NCBI RefSeq assembly: GCF_002368395.1
Contig: NZ_AP018254.1
Coordinates: forward strand, 2,790,001 to 2,854,000
Direction: 5' to 3'
DNA length: 64,000 nucleotides
Source of the DNA: Calothrix sp. NIES-3974
GTDB taxonomy: Bacteria; Cyanobacteriota; Cyanobacteriia; Cyanobacteriales; Nostocaceae
The notes under the pieces are model-generated. The model was not told the origin of the DNA. It saw nothing but the letters and a program-made list of their open reading frames with translations, and did no database searches. Positions 48,834-59,041 of this stretch are shown here, piece after piece; the stretch's first letter is position 1; every line of letters starts with the position of its first letter. The translations under genes were made by a program, and so were the position numbers.

Positions 48834-49049
48834 TTAAGCATCCCTCAACTTTTGTAGAACCTGCAACAACTGGGACGATGTTCCTTCCCGTTTAATTTGA
48901 CCAGCACGCATGGCATCATACAGTTTGACTAAAGCTTGCATATCCTCTTGTCGATAACTTTTACTGATGAGAACTTGATGAATCAAACCTTCTGACTCAA
49001 CACTCATGTAACCCGTTTGAAAGGCAGAATCAACTAAATCGCGGATCAT
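48834..49049 (-). CDS. Small conserved hypothetical protein
   Basis: A 71-residue helical protein (MIRDLVDSAFQTGYMSVESE, then HQVLISKSYRQEDMQALVKL). From memory it resembles short proteins that recur in many cyanobacteria without known function. No membrane segment or Cys is present. It stands alone between intergenic regions. Confidence 0.6.
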   Translation of the reverse strand: MIRDLVDSAFQTGYMSVESEGLIHQVLISKSYRQEDMQALVKLYDAMRAGQIKREGTSSQLLQVLQKLRDA

Positions 49050-49411
49050 CTTAGTATATACCTATTTTATCGATCAAATACTATTTCTCTCCATCTAATA
49101 TCGACTATTTACCAGCAATTGAGTCTGACATGGGTCATTTAAGGGTTGTGATGAGAAGCAAAGACAATTGTGATTTAAATCACCTGCATTTAGGTAATAA
49201 TTTATCTAAATATGGCGTTAAATCTAGCTGTAATCCTTTTCTGAAAACACTTTTGTTGCCAAAAATGTATTTACCGCCACTTAAGTGATTACACTCAATG
49301 TAATGTGTTTAATGTTTATTAATCTACGTAATCAAGCAAGCAAGAGGTGATGTATCACGTCTACGATTCAGCAACACCACCTATTTGCCAATTCCCAACT
49401 CCCTTCCCTTA
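49050..49411. other. Intergenic region, no gene seen
   Basis: A 362-bp AT-rich spacer with no ORF or RNA gene recognised. Confidence 0.4.
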
Positions 49412-49627
49412 CTAAGCTTGTTGACAAAGATAATCTAAGATTTGTAGCGAAATGTAAATAAACATGCCAACCAAGATAACCGGTGATAGCCAGTGTAACC
49501 AGCGTAAATGTAAACCGATTTGCGAACCTCCGAGGATAACAGCATCATCAATTAGACTAACCGCAAAGATGGCCAACTGAACGCTGGGGTTAGAAGATTT
49601 CGGGTGTGAGTGACTTTTCATTTGCAA
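49412..49627 (-). CDS. Small hypothetical membrane protein
   Basis: A 71-residue protein with two hydrophobic stretches (about residues 16-32 and 45-66, WLSPVILVGMFIYISLQIL). The N-terminus is His/Ser/Lys-rich. It is not recognised, and a short in-frame ORF by chance cannot be excluded, but its composition looks protein-like. Confidence 0.45.
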   Translation of the reverse strand: MQMKSHSHPKSSNPSVQLAIFAVSLIDDAVILGGSQIGLHLRWLHWLSPVILVGMFIYISLQILDYLCQQA

Positions 49628-49918
49628 ATCTAAGCTTTGTGCATTTTCTACTTAACCTCATAATTGTGAGGAAGTCGTGAGAATGTATTGATTGTTTTTA
49701 ATTTGTAATTGTTGTCAATATTGTCCAGATATCTGATAAAACCATCAAAACATCAGGGAATAGGGAGTGGTGAGTAGGGGAAGGATGGGGAGAAAAGGGA
49801 TCAAAATTTTTGTGAAATTAGATGACACCAGAACCTGATGAAAGTGGTTTTTCCTACTACACCCTACGGGTACGCGCAGCGTTGTCGTAGACTAGACGCT
49901 ACGCGTCTACACAACTCC

Positions 49919-51535
49919 CTACTCCCGACTCACTTGTAATTCTGGGTTTCGGTTACTTGTTCTTGCAGCATTTTGCATAATTGTGGACATAATTTTTGCA
50001 AAGCCAAAGGGTCCTTGAATCAAACCTGCTGTTTTCACACCTCCCATCATTGCTCCCATAATACCGAGGGAAAATGCATCGGTTCCAGTGAGATAAAGGT
50101 TTTTGATGGGGGTTTTCGCACCAATCCAGGGTTGATCGAAGCGTTCGGGAACACAGGGAATACCGTAAACAGCACCGCGATCGCTGGCATCGAAGTATTC
50201 TATACTCAAGGGGGTGGAAAGTTCGGCATATTCGATTAAATCCTGGAAACCGGGGTAGTGTTTTTCTACCAGTTGAATTAAGGATTCCGTAATTTGTCGT
50301 TTTAGTTGGGTATAATCGGTTCCCCGTCGTCGCCAAGGTTGTTCACGCCATTGTCGGAAAAAGTCGTAATTCACATGGGCAATAATTTCGGCTGTATGTG
50401 CGGAAGCGAGTGGATCTTTGAGGGAGGGAAAGGAGAGGTAACAGAATGGTGGTGTGAAGGTGAGGGGAGAAGCAAGGGGGACGGCGTTATGGTTGTAGGA
50501 GGTGTAAATCCAGTGATTTTCGCCGCGAAATCCCAGTTTTTCCGGACTTTCCTTCAGTCCGAGATATACAGTCAGCATACTATTACCCTTGGGAAAAGCG
50601 CGAATGGAGTCGCGGTAGGGGAGGGGGTAACTAGGGGGGATGAGGTGTAAATAGGTGTTAAATGCTCCAGCATCGGAAATCACAATGGGAGCATAATAAT
50701 ATTCTGGTAGGGAATTGGGTTTTTCGACCTTGACCCCGATGGCAGTATTTTCGTGGAGTAAAATTTCCGTCACACGTCGTTGGGTAAGTATAGTACCACC
50801 AGTTTGGGCAATCACCGGCATAATTGATTTTGCGATCGCTTGACCACCACCCACTGGATACCAACCACCGTGCAAATAATGGCTGACAATCAGACTATGA
50901 ACACCAAAACAACTTTCTGATGGAGGTAAACCGTAATCTCCCCATTGGGAGGTAAGTAAGGCTTGCAAACGTATATCTTGAAAATTGCGGTCTAAGTATG
51001 TCTGGGTTGTTTCTCTGGCAATTGCGCCAAAACGGTGGATAATCGGTTTGAGTAGGGGATGCAACCAACTGGGAAACAACTCCAGCATCGTCTGTATCCC
51101 AAACCACAGTACAGCCTGCTTCACATCACGAAAATATTGGCGAATCGCCACCTGTTCGTCGGGAAATAGTTGAATAAGATCAGCTTGATAACGCAAAGGG
51201 TCAGCAGAGACAGCAAAGGTAAAATCTGGATAGACAAACTTCTCAAACGGATCAGGCATTTTTTGCCATTTTAACTGGCCATTGGTAATATAATCGAACA
51301 CCGCTCTACCCGTACTACCCTCTCCCATATCTCCAACGTAATGCAATCCCACATCCCAATGAAATTTTTGCAGACGCTCAAAACTATGGGTAAACCCTCC
51401 AGGTGTAAAATGTTGTTCTAGCACCAATACCCGTTTACCCTGGAGTTTGGCTAGAATCGCTGCCACAGTTAATCCCCCAATCCCCGAACCAATCACGATT
51501 GCATCAAAGCCCTGCTGCGGAGTGACTGAGACCAT
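49919..51535 (-). CDS. FAD-dependent RetSat/CrtI-like oxidoreductase
   Basis: A 538-residue flavoprotein of the phytoene desaturase/carotenoid isomerase superfamily. The FAD dinucleotide motif VIGSGIGGLTVAAIL is at residues 13-27 and the substrate-side motif FHWDVGLHYVGDMGEG follows near 62. The C-terminal NLYLTGTDAFSLGIMGAMMGG closes the FAD site. The WDVGxHYxGxM pattern is closer to all-trans-retinol 13,14-reductase (RetSat) than to CrtH or CrtI, so it probably acts on a carotenoid or apocarotenoid. ATG 51535 is preferred over an upstream start 24 codons earlier, since the protein then begins just before the FAD motif. Confidence 0.82.
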   Translation of the reverse strand: MVSVTPQQGFDAIVIGSGIGGLTVAAILAKLQGKRVLVLEQHFTPGGFTHSFERLQKFHWDVGLHYVGDMGEGSTGRAVFDYITNGQLKWQKMPDPFEKFVYPDFTFAVSADPLRYQADLIQLFPDEQVAIRQYFRDVKQAVLWFGIQTMLELFPSWLHPLLKPIIHRFGAIARETTQTYLDRNFQDIRLQALLTSQWGDYGLPPSESCFGVHSLIVSHYLHGGWYPVGGGQAIAKSIMPVIAQTGGTILTQRRVTEILLHENTAIGVKVEKPNSLPEYYYAPIVISDAGAFNTYLHLIPPSYPLPYRDSIRAFPKGNSMLTVYLGLKESPEKLGFRGENHWIYTSYNHNAVPLASPLTFTPPFCYLSFPSLKDPLASAHTAEIIAHVNYDFFRQWREQPWRRRGTDYTQLKRQITESLIQLVEKHYPGFQDLIEYAELSTPLSIEYFDASDRGAVYGIPCVPERFDQPWIGAKTPIKNLYLTGTDAFSLGIMGAMMGGVKTAGLIQGPFGFAKIMSTIMQNAARTSNRNPELQVSRE

Positions 51536-51740
51536 AGTGTTCGATCCAAATTTGCTCGATGGTATAGGCAAACCATACAGACAATACCCAGTCAACACAT
51601 CATGCAACGGATAGGTTTTGGTTGGATAGTCCGTAGAGACGACCTGTCGAGTCGTCTGTACAGGGAATAGGGGGTGGGGAGAATTTCGTGAAAAACATCG
51701 TCTTCAATCTAGTCAAAGCTTGTCGGGAAAGGATAAGGAA

Positions 51741-52970
51741 ATGGTTTACCCCCAAATGCAGCATCTCACGGTCAAAACTATTAGTATTAGTTGGTTAGTA
51801 TTACTATTTACTACCTATCCAGCGATCGCCCAACGCACCTCGTCCCCAGATAAATTTCCTCCCAACCCCATCGAATTGCGGGTAAAAGACCCTCTCCTCC
51901 CCAATCCACCCAAACCCAACCAGCAGTTGACACCGGAGGAAGCACAACGCTTAAATACAGCCCTAGATAGTCTCCACCAGGAAGCGATCGCTAAATATCA
52001 AAGTGGAGATAAAGTTTCCGCCTATGAAACCTGGAACCGCGAATTAAGACTACGTAAATATTTAGGTGCAAACAATGAAGTCCAAGCCCTCACTCGCGTT
52101 GGTCAAATTGCCTGGAGCGACCCCAACCGGGAACAAGTGTTTTTTATTACCCAAAGATTACAAAAAATCTTGAATAACGCCACCACAACCCAAAATAACG
52201 ACCTAGAATTGTGGCGAGGGTTAGCCAATGCATTTCAAGCGGTACGTTCCCCCAAACCAGCCCTAGAAGCCCTCGCCAAGGTATTAGCCGGTGTCAGGGG
52301 AACCGAGGCAGAATTAACGACCCTGCGGCAAATAGGTGATCTCCACATGAGTTGGTTTGATTATACCAACGCAGCCAACACCTATAGGGAAATCCTGAAT
52401 AAAATTACTGCCACAGGGGATAGACAAAGTATAATTGCCAACCTCAGACAACTTGCTTATATATACGACCAAGGAAAGCAACCCCAACAAGCAGTAGAAA
52501 TCAAAACCAAATTAGTCGAACTATACCAACAGGAAAATAATATAGTAGATATACCTCGATTAAGAACTGCGATCGCGGCTGACCTGGAAACCCTGGCGAA
52601 AGATAATCCCGCTTTACTGGATCAAGCCTTTGAAAATTACCAAATCGCCTACACCATCGCTTGGCAAAACGAACAATACGCAACCGCAGGGGAAGTGCTG
52701 CGTCAACTCATAGCCCTATACCGCAAACAAGGACAACTAGATGACGCACTCAAAACCAGCGAAATTCTCCTCGAAGCCGAAACCCGTGCAGCCAACCTTT
52801 ACGAAGTCATGAATGCCTACGAACAAATCGGCGAAATCCACCTGCAACAACAAAACAAACCCCAAGCCTTAACAGCCTTTCAAAAAGGCTTAGAAATAGC
52901 TCGGATTCTCCAACATAATCAAGATTACTTTAGCCAACAAATCCAAAGCCTCTCCACCCCACCCCAATAG
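51741..52970 (+). CDS. Secreted TPR-repeat protein
   Basis: A 409-residue protein. A signal peptide lies near the start (KTISISWLVLLFTTYPAIAQ). A Pro-rich stretch follows, and then from about residue 65 nearly the whole protein is tetratricopeptide-like helical pairs (for example ANTYREILNKI, AVEIKTKLVELYQ, AGEVLRQLIALYRKQG, PQALTAFQKGLEIA). Likely periplasmic interaction protein, partner unknown. A TTG start 21 bases earlier is possible. It is divergent from the RetSat-like gene. Confidence 0.8.
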   Translation: MVYPQMQHLTVKTISISWLVLLFTTYPAIAQRTSSPDKFPPNPIELRVKDPLLPNPPKPNQQLTPEEAQRLNTALDSLHQEAIAKYQSGDKVSAYETWNRELRLRKYLGANNEVQALTRVGQIAWSDPNREQVFFITQRLQKILNNATTTQNNDLELWRGLANAFQAVRSPKPALEALAKVLAGVRGTEAELTTLRQIGDLHMSWFDYTNAANTYREILNKITATGDRQSIIANLRQLAYIYDQGKQPQQAVEIKTKLVELYQQENNIVDIPRLRTAIAADLETLAKDNPALLDQAFENYQIAYTIAWQNEQYATAGEVLRQLIALYRKQGQLDDALKTSEILLEAETRAANLYEVMNAYEQIGEIHLQQQNKPQALTAFQKGLEIARILQHNQDYFSQQIQSLSTPPQ

Positions 52971-53112
52971 TCCCATCCCCATTCTCCCCAAGACAATAAT
53001 CCATATTTGTGAGTCTGACATAGCCAAGAAATGCTATGTTTAATCCAGGTCTTACCCTCTTTAGCAACTTCCTAGACCAAAATATCAAAATCGCCTGACA
53101 ACAGCATCTTTC

Positions 53113-54033
53113 ATGAACAACTTTTTACCGATAGCCTACCTCCAAAGCAAATTCATCCCCTTTGCCGAAGCCAATGTATCCATTGCTACTCATGCCCTTC
53201 ACTATGGAACAGCAGCATTTGGAGGATTGCGCGGTATTCCCGACCCTCAAGACCCGAAGACCATACTATTATTTCGTCTTGACCGTCACTGTCAGCGTTT
53301 AAGCCAAAGTGCCAAACTGCTGAATTTTGAGATTCCAGCAGTAACAATTCAGGAAATTATCGTTGATTTCGTGAAAAAAAATCAACCAAATAAATCATTT
53401 TACATGCGTCCCCTGGTTTACACTTCAGACCTGGGAATTGCACCCAGATTGCATAATATTGACAAAGACTTTGCCCTTTACGGAATCGAATTAGGAGATT
53501 ATTTACCCCCAGAAGGAGTTAAATGTCGGATTAGTTCTTGGCAACGTCAAAGTGACATTAGTTTCCCTTTGCGGGGTAAAATTAGCGGAGCCTATATTAC
53601 CTCATCCCTTGCTAAAACTGAAGCTGTAAACTCTGGATTTGACGAAGCAATTTTAATGAATTCCCAAGGAAAAGTCAGCGAAGCTTCGGGAATGAATATA
53701 TTTATTGTGCGTCACGGCAAAATTATTACCCCTGGGTTTGACCAAGATATTTTAGAAGGAATCACCCGCGAAAGTGTAATTACAATTGCTCAGGATTTAG
53801 GAATAGAAGTGATTGAACGTCCCGTAGACAAATCGGAATTATTAATTGCCGATGAAGTCTTTTTAACTGGAACCGCAGCCAAAGTTGTCCCCGTCAAACA
53901 GGTGGAAAGTTATCAACTACCAACCCCAGGAATCATTACCAATAAATTAAAAGATATTTTGACAGCAATTACTGAAAATCGGGAGCCAAAATATCAGGAT
54001 TGGGTATTCCCAATCAAATTATCTGATAATTAA
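53113..54033 (+). CDS. ilvE: Branched-chain amino acid aminotransferase IlvE
   Basis: A 306-residue class IV PLP aminotransferase that makes valine, leucine and isoleucine from their keto acids with glutamate. Family features: HALHYGTAAFGGLRG near residue 28, the Schiff-base lysine in GAYITSSLAKTEAV near 165, the Glu in EASGMNIFIV, and TGTAAKVVPVKQ near the C-terminus. Length is normal for the bacterial family. It is convergent with cnfR-like, separated by a hairpin repeat at 54043-54070. Confidence 0.93.
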   Translation: MNNFLPIAYLQSKFIPFAEANVSIATHALHYGTAAFGGLRGIPDPQDPKTILLFRLDRHCQRLSQSAKLLNFEIPAVTIQEIIVDFVKKNQPNKSFYMRPLVYTSDLGIAPRLHNIDKDFALYGIELGDYLPPEGVKCRISSWQRQSDISFPLRGKISGAYITSSLAKTEAVNSGFDEAILMNSQGKVSEASGMNIFIVRHGKIITPGFDQDILEGITRESVITIAQDLGIEVIERPVDKSELLIADEVFLTGTAAKVVPVKQVESYQLPTPGIITNKLKDILTAITENREPKYQDWVFPIKLSDN

Positions 54034-54042
54034 TTTTCAAGC

Positions 54043-54070
54043 AGAGAGACGCGATATGTCGCGTCTCTAC
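54043..54070. repeat. Hairpin repeat between ilvE and cnfR-like
   Basis: Palindrome GAGAGACGCGATATGTCGCGTCTCTAC in the 59-bp gap between two convergent genes. It belongs to the GAGACGCGAT hairpin family and is well placed for bidirectional termination, although no T-run follows. Confidence 0.55.
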
Positions 54071-54092
54071 ATGTAATATGTCTGTTTCCTAT

Positions 54093-55688
54093 TTATCCCG
54101 CAATTCCTAACACCTCACGTAACTTCACTTGGTCTTCCAACTTCGCTTTCAGACGACCCTTTTCGATATCCCGAATCCAACTTTGACTTTTACCAGCAAG
54201 TTTAGCTAACTCACGTTGGGATAAATTCAAATTTTTTCTTGCTTGGGTAATTTGTTCCCCTAATAACCCAGTTGTGAGTTTATTCTTTTTTCGGTTTTTT
54301 TTGTGCTGTCGTTTTTGGTGAATCGATTTTAATTGTGCTTCCAATTCTGGTGGTAAATCAAATGATAAAATTCGTGCATTCATCAATAAATTCCACTTTC
54401 CCCTGGGTGCAACATTAGTTAAACAACCATCACCACTAGCGTCATTAATCCAAAACTCGATTGCTTCATCGGGGTCTTCAGGAATATCAACTAATTTAGC
54501 CCATAAAGGTTGAATATTAGGTGGATAGGTCACTGGATCAAATTTCGGTTTCATTCCGTAATGATTGAGAACTTCTAAATCACTTTCAAAAGTTCGTAAT
54601 AAACGTTTTCTTTCATCACGTTGACGATAGGCAGCAGCAATTTTGTCCTCACCATAGGCTACCCTTAATAAAGTCGGGACAGTAATTCGCTGTTCCTTAC
54701 CCATTTTGGTTTTAAACAACAACCACAACATTAATCTCGCTGTTCCTTCATGCTGCTGCCAAATACTCATAATTGTACTTGGTAAGGATTTTGGTAAACT
54801 ACCATATTGATAAAAAGCTGTTCTTTGTTTACATTCTTGCTGATTTAAGAAGTATTTTGTCCAAATTCCCGGACGAATTGTAAAAGTTAAGCCGATTAAA
54901 TACTTACAACCAGATGCATCCGTTTGGAAATAGCGCTGGGTTCGGGTCAAATTCCAAATTCGGGACTTGGTAAACTGAAAACCGGGAATTCTTCCTTGCG
55001 GAGACCAATCAATGGAAGTAACTAATTGACAGACTTGATTCACCAAAGTTTGCATCAAAACCAACTTTGCTGTTTTATTCAGGTCTTTGCGTTTATCTAA
55101 TCCGAGATAACTTTCCAGTTGTCGGTCATCAATGACAAATTCATCCTTCCACGGTTTTGTCAAACCAATTGCATGAGCAGCAAAAATTAAATTGACCGCA
55201 GCTGCTCGAATATCTAAGGTTTCCACCGCAGTCATATCCTGCGCTAAACACATTTCATCGGTTTTGGTCGCTAAATGAAATGCGATCGCGCTTTTTCCTT
55301 GATTCACCGTCCGATGATAACAGATGTTTCCATCCGCATCCTTTTCCCACTGTAAAGATTGACGTTGCGCAAGTACATTACACGCTTCCCAAACCACTAT
55401 TGCCGACGCAAACGGATTACTTATACCATTGGCAAATAGATCGGGACTTGTCAGCTGACGCGGTTCGGTCTTACAGCGTCCTCGCTTCACCTGTAACGGT
55501 ATTGGTAAATGTGCGGGACACACAACCGCACATTGAGGTTGGGAATAAAAACCTACACAATTGTTACAAGCAGCAGGATCAATCCAGAATTGCTCATTTT
55601 CTTTTTTAATTGCACCCGTTGGACACTCGATTTGCGCAAAGCAGTGGTCACATTTCACACAACTGTTATTTGGTATTGTATAAGGCAT
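54093..55688 (-). CDS. cnfR: CnfR/PatB-like nif activator (ferredoxin domain plus HTH)
   Basis: A 531-residue protein with a ferredoxin-like N-terminus and a C-terminal helix-turn-helix. The first Cys set is CVKCDHC...CP at residues 10-24, and the second is CNNCVGF...CAVVCP near 41-58. A long middle region (about 70-465) has no obvious catalytic motif. The XRE-type HTH is at about 478-531 (QARKNLNLSQRELAKLAGKS, WIRDIEKGRL). This is the layout of CnfR (PatB in Anabaena), the activator of nif genes under low oxygen, which the Fe-S domain may sense. The length agrees with PatB. The divergent neighbour fdxB and feoAB strengthen the call. Confidence 0.88.
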   Translation of the reverse strand: MPYTIPNNSCVKCDHCFAQIECPTGAIKKENEQFWIDPAACNNCVGFYSQPQCAVVCPAHLPIPLQVKRGRCKTEPRQLTSPDLFANGISNPFASAIVVWEACNVLAQRQSLQWEKDADGNICYHRTVNQGKSAIAFHLATKTDEMCLAQDMTAVETLDIRAAAVNLIFAAHAIGLTKPWKDEFVIDDRQLESYLGLDKRKDLNKTAKLVLMQTLVNQVCQLVTSIDWSPQGRIPGFQFTKSRIWNLTRTQRYFQTDASGCKYLIGLTFTIRPGIWTKYFLNQQECKQRTAFYQYGSLPKSLPSTIMSIWQQHEGTARLMLWLLFKTKMGKEQRITVPTLLRVAYGEDKIAAAYRQRDERKRLLRTFESDLEVLNHYGMKPKFDPVTYPPNIQPLWAKLVDIPEDPDEAIEFWINDASGDGCLTNVAPRGKWNLLMNARILSFDLPPELEAQLKSIHQKRQHKKNRKKNKLTTGLLGEQITQARKNLNLSQRELAKLAGKSQSWIRDIEKGRLKAKLEDQVKLREVLGIAG

Positions 55689-56953
55689 AATTTAATTGCC
55701 ACATTTCGGGTTGAGATGGCTGACTATGTTTATCCTGCATTTCTCACAAGGGAGTGATAAGCCTTGAGTAGTGGATTTATTTTCCTGCTACTCCCTACTC
55801 TCTACTCACTGAAAGTTTGAAGAATTTGTGAGAAATCCGAGTTATGATTGTCTCCCCTGAATTTTGTTCGTTAGATTCGACTCCTCACCACACTTTCGTA
55901 TTCATGGCAATTTTTCATAATTGCAATTGCCATCTGTTGAATGACTCTCTATTCTGAAAATAAATCATCCCAGGGAAGCTATTTCAGGTTATTAACCTCT
56001 AAGCCTGTTTGAACTTTTTGGCAATTTTAAATATTTCATAAAAATAGTATTAAGAATGTTATGGATGAGCCATGTCTTAGTATTTGATATCGTGAGTCGA
56101 GGCTGCAATTTTATTGGTTTTTACATCTAAATACCAACAATGATTGATAAGTTTATCTGGATTTATTCCAGACAGCAAAAGTTTTAAGTGTGTGATATTT
56201 ATCATTAGTAAAAATAATTAATATCTGGGAATAATATCAAAAGCTTTCCGACTTATTTTTATGGTCATGAGATAGGTGTCTTGCCTCCTAATTTCGCTAA
56301 ATCTGGTAATTAGGAAAATAGTGTATTGTCAGGATACTTTTCTGATTCTAGTCTTTGTCTACTCGACAACGATTTAATACTAATATATTGTTACAAGTTT
56401 GCATCTTTAAGTTTAAATTTGAAGACTAATAAGATTATTTTCTAATAATTTTAATCAGGAACTGTGATGAAACATATATTACATTATAGACAAATTAAAA
56501 ATCAATTTAACTCAGTATTTTCCCATGAATCGATTAAGATAAGACATGTCTAGACTGTGATTCCTTCCTTTGAAAGACAAGTTTATGGAAATGGGATACA
56601 AAGACAACACAAATAGTAAGATTAATAAATCACTAGCAAGATAGTAATTTACGTACTTACTGGTAAGGTGCAAGATATAACGAAAAGTAGATAACTACAG
56701 CAAAATTAAAAAAATCATAGATTGAGAAATCAAAACAAATCAGCCTAAATCAAATAGTATTTTCTTGACAAAATCTTTCATTTAATTTAAATTAAGTTTT
56801 AAAAAGATGACTTTTCGGAAGGCAGATGCTCAAATTAAAAACCTGTATTAAATGTCATAGATTAACTTTTTCTGACAAAATAAATGATTTATTAATATCA
56901 GAAGTAACTAGAGAATTTTGAGATATCTAGAATTAGTATTTTGTAGGTGAATT
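55689..56953. promoter_or_regulatory. Long divergent control region between cnfR-like and fdxB
   Basis: A 1265-bp AT-rich spacer with no supported gene. It should contain the promoters of cnfR and fdxB and any CnfR or NtcA sites. I could not assign one with confidence. The fdxB start is preceded by AGGTG. A segment near 55870 (ACTCCTCACCACAC) resembles the core of the small RNA Yfr1 but is not exact. Purine/pyrimidine heptamers occur near 55785-55810. Confidence 0.5.
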
Positions 56954-57244
56954 ATGGCTACTTTAACAGGATTAACCTTCGGCGGCAAAACTTGGACACC
57001 TAAATTTGCGCAAGCAATTGATCAAGATAAATGTATTGGTTGCGGTCGATGCTTTAAAATTTGTGGACATAACGTTTTAGAATTACGACCCATGAACGAA
57101 GAAGGTGAATTTGTCGAAGATGAAGATGATGACGAAATCGAAAAAAAAGTCATGGTTGTAGCCCATCCAGAAAACTGTATTGGCTGTGAAGCTTGTGCTA
57201 AAATCTGTCCGAAAAACTGTTATACCCACGCAGAAAAAAATTAA
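56954..57244 (+). CDS. fdxB: Ferredoxin III, nif-specific (FdxB)
   Basis: A 96-residue bacterial-type ferredoxin with two 4Fe-4S sites: [14 protein letters not shown] near residue 25 and [14 protein letters not shown] near 77, joined by an acidic stretch ([11 protein letters not shown]). This pattern, with H instead of P after the first cluster, is typical of the nif-specific FdxB, an electron carrier linked to nitrogenase. It is divergent from cnfR-like and convergent with feoA. Strongly predicts that the organism fixes nitrogen. Confidence 0.93.
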   Translation: MATLTGLTFGGKTWTPKFAQAIDQDKCIGCGRCFKICGHNVLELRPMNEEGEFVEDEDDDEIEKKVMVVAHPENCIGCEACAKICPKNCYTHAEKN

Positions 57245-57272
57245 CTCAGTTTTGCAAAATATCGATATTGAA

Positions 57273-57306
57273 TGTTGACTGTTAACCGTTAACTGTTAAC
57301 AGTCAA
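57273..57306. repeat. TTAACAGTCAAC palindrome between fdxB and feoA
   Basis: A palindromic run built on TTGACTGTTAAC and GTTAACAGTCAAC between two convergent genes. It belongs to a family also seen near 3243, 4839, 38752 and 63743. It can fold as a hairpin and may stop transcription from both sides. Confidence 0.55.
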
Positions 57307-57342
57307 CACATCCTCAACGGATAATAATATCATTCATCCCAC

Positions 57343-57591
57343 TTACTGAATCCGTACATAAATGGCTTTGGCAATCTCCACATCAAATGCTAAACGGGTA
57401 TTGCCAACTTTAATCACAAAAGCCGGAAAAGACTGTTCTAATTTAAGCGATATTCCGGGAATAATTCCCATTGCCATGAGTTTTTTGAGAATATGATGGT
57501 CATGACTATGACAAGATGTGACAATTCCTGATTCCCCTGGACGCATTAAAGCAACTGAAGCACTCACACTTTTAAATCCAGTTTCTAACAT
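57343..57591 (-). CDS. feoA: Ferrous iron transport protein FeoA
   Basis: An 82-residue FeoA with an SH3-like fold. It starts MLETGFKSVSASVALMRPGE and has KKLMAMGIIPG and a final LAFDVEIAKAIYVR, all typical. FeoA is thought to assist FeoB in Fe2+ uptake. It lies 4 bp after the feoB permease gene on the same strand, so the three feo genes form one operon. Placement beside fdxB and cnfR suggests the iron is for nitrogenase. Confidence 0.92.
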   Translation of the reverse strand: MLETGFKSVSASVALMRPGESGIVTSCHSHDHHILKKLMAMGIIPGISLKLEQSFPAFVIKVGNTRLAFDVEIAKAIYVRIQ

Positions 57592-57595
57592 TTAT

Positions 57596-59041
57596 CTATC
57601 CCCTAAAATTGACAAAATTCAAGAATTGATTTACCACAAAACCCATTATAAAGGCAAAAACAAATACAAAAACTGCAATCAGTGTTGCTACCTTTACACC
57701 TCGTTCCTTAATCATGAATTGTAATTGGGCAATACAGGGAATAAATAATGTCAAGGTAATAGCAGCAACAATTAGTTGATGATGATTTAATCCTCCTTGC
57801 TGCTGTAAATCAAATAAACCGGCTGCACCATAATCTCGACGGAAAAAACCATATAAAAAGACTTGTGCTGTTGATTCAGGTAATCCTAATGCAGCGACTA
57901 CTGGTTGGAGAAGATGGATCAAAAAATCAAAAATTCCTGTTAATCTGCCAATCCAAATAATTACGGAAGCATAAATAAATAACGGCAGAATTTCACCAAA
58001 GTACCATTTGAGACGAATGTAGGTTTTTTTGATAATTGCGCTGATACGAGGAAGGCGCAAAGGAGGGATTTCCATATAAAAATATGGTTTTTCTCCGGGA
58101 AGCAGCCGATTACACAAGAAACCAATGCCAATAAATATGGCAACCATAAATCCGATCCAGAGACTCAAAGCTGTAGCGCTCTGGGATAGTAAACCTAAAA
58201 CTACCCCTAATTGCGCTGCACAGGGTACAGTTGATGCTAATAAAATGGTGGCAATTAGTCTTTCCCGTTTGGTTTCTAGGGTTCTTGTCACCAAGGTGGC
58301 CATGGTTCCACAACCTAAACCTAAAACCATCGGAATTACAGCCCTTCCTTCCAAACCAATGGCTTTAAATAAACGGTCAATTAACAGTGATAATCTGGGT
58401 AAGTAGCCACTATCTTCTAAAATTGAAAACATCAAAAAGAAGGTAGCAACTACTGGTAAGATAATTGCCACTGCATACCGAATTCCTAATGTGATAATCC
58501 CATAATCATTGCCGATTAAATCCTGTAAAGGTTGCCAAGGAAAAATTACTTTGGCAAGATGGTTCACAACCGGATTGATATTCTCTTCAAAGAAAGTTTC
58601 AATAATATCAACTAAAGTCCCTGCTCCAAATTCACCAACAAATTTATAAACACCGTAGTAAATGATTAAAACCAAAATTGGCAACCCTGTTAAAGGGTGA
58701 ATCACAAGTTTATGTAACCATTCACTTAGGGGTTGATGGGTACTTGTAGGCTGAACAACACTCTGTTGCTCATAATTCCATGCTAACTGTTGACGCGTAT
58801 TCGCTACTACACTCGTAATTGAATCCCCCAAAGCTGTTTCTGTGCGATTGATAATCTCTACCAATTTTGTCTGTCCATTCTCCGGTAAGGTCTGCCATGC
58901 TTCTTCGTCACGCTGTAATAGTAATAATGCCCGACTACGCAGAGAAAAACCAGAGGAGAGATTTTCTAACCAGGGAACTAAATCCGCGATCGCATCTTCA
59001 ATAGGCTGGGGATAAGCTAGCTGATTTGTTAACATATTCAC
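57596..59041 (-). CDS. feoB: FeoB permease part (Gate domains)
   Basis: A 481-residue protein with only the membrane half of FeoB. The first about 95 residues are helical and soluble (the GDI-like linker). Two nucleoside-recognition Gate domains follow, with about eight transmembrane helices; PMVLGLGCGTMATLVTRTLE and VPCAAQLGVVLGLLS near residues 245-285 carry the Cys and signature of FeoB. It overlaps the GTPase gene by 44 bp in another frame, starting at GTG 59041 or ATG 59035. The two products together equal one normal FeoB, broken at the G-domain/linker junction. Work in trans is likely. Confidence 0.88.
   Translation of the reverse strand: MNMLTNQLAYPQPIEDAIADLVPWLENLSSGFSLRSRALLLLQRDEEAWQTLPENGQTKLVEIINRTETALGDSITSVVANTRQQLAWNYEQQSVVQPTSTHQPLSEWLHKLVIHPLTGLPILVLIIYYGVYKFVGEFGAGTLVDIIETFFEENINPVVNHLAKVIFPWQPLQDLIGNDYGIITLGIRYAVAIILPVVATFFLMFSILEDSGYLPRLSLLIDRLFKAIGLEGRAVIPMVLGLGCGTMATLVTRTLETKRERLIATILLASTVPCAAQLGVVLGLLSQSATALSLWIGFMVAIFIGIGFLCNRLLPGEKPYFYMEIPPLRLPRISAIIKKTYIRLKWYFGEILPLFIYASVIIWIGRLTGIFDFLIHLLQPVVAALGLPESTAQVFLYGFFRRDYGAAGLFDLQQQGGLNHHQLIVAAITLTLFIPCIAQLQFMIKERGVKVATLIAVFVFVFAFIMGFVVNQFLNFVNFRG

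Noticed and set aside
55868-55890. Possible Yfr1 small RNA (ACTCCTCACCACAC)
   Set aside because: The core differs from the conserved ACTCCTCACAC and no flanking hairpins with a terminator were evident.
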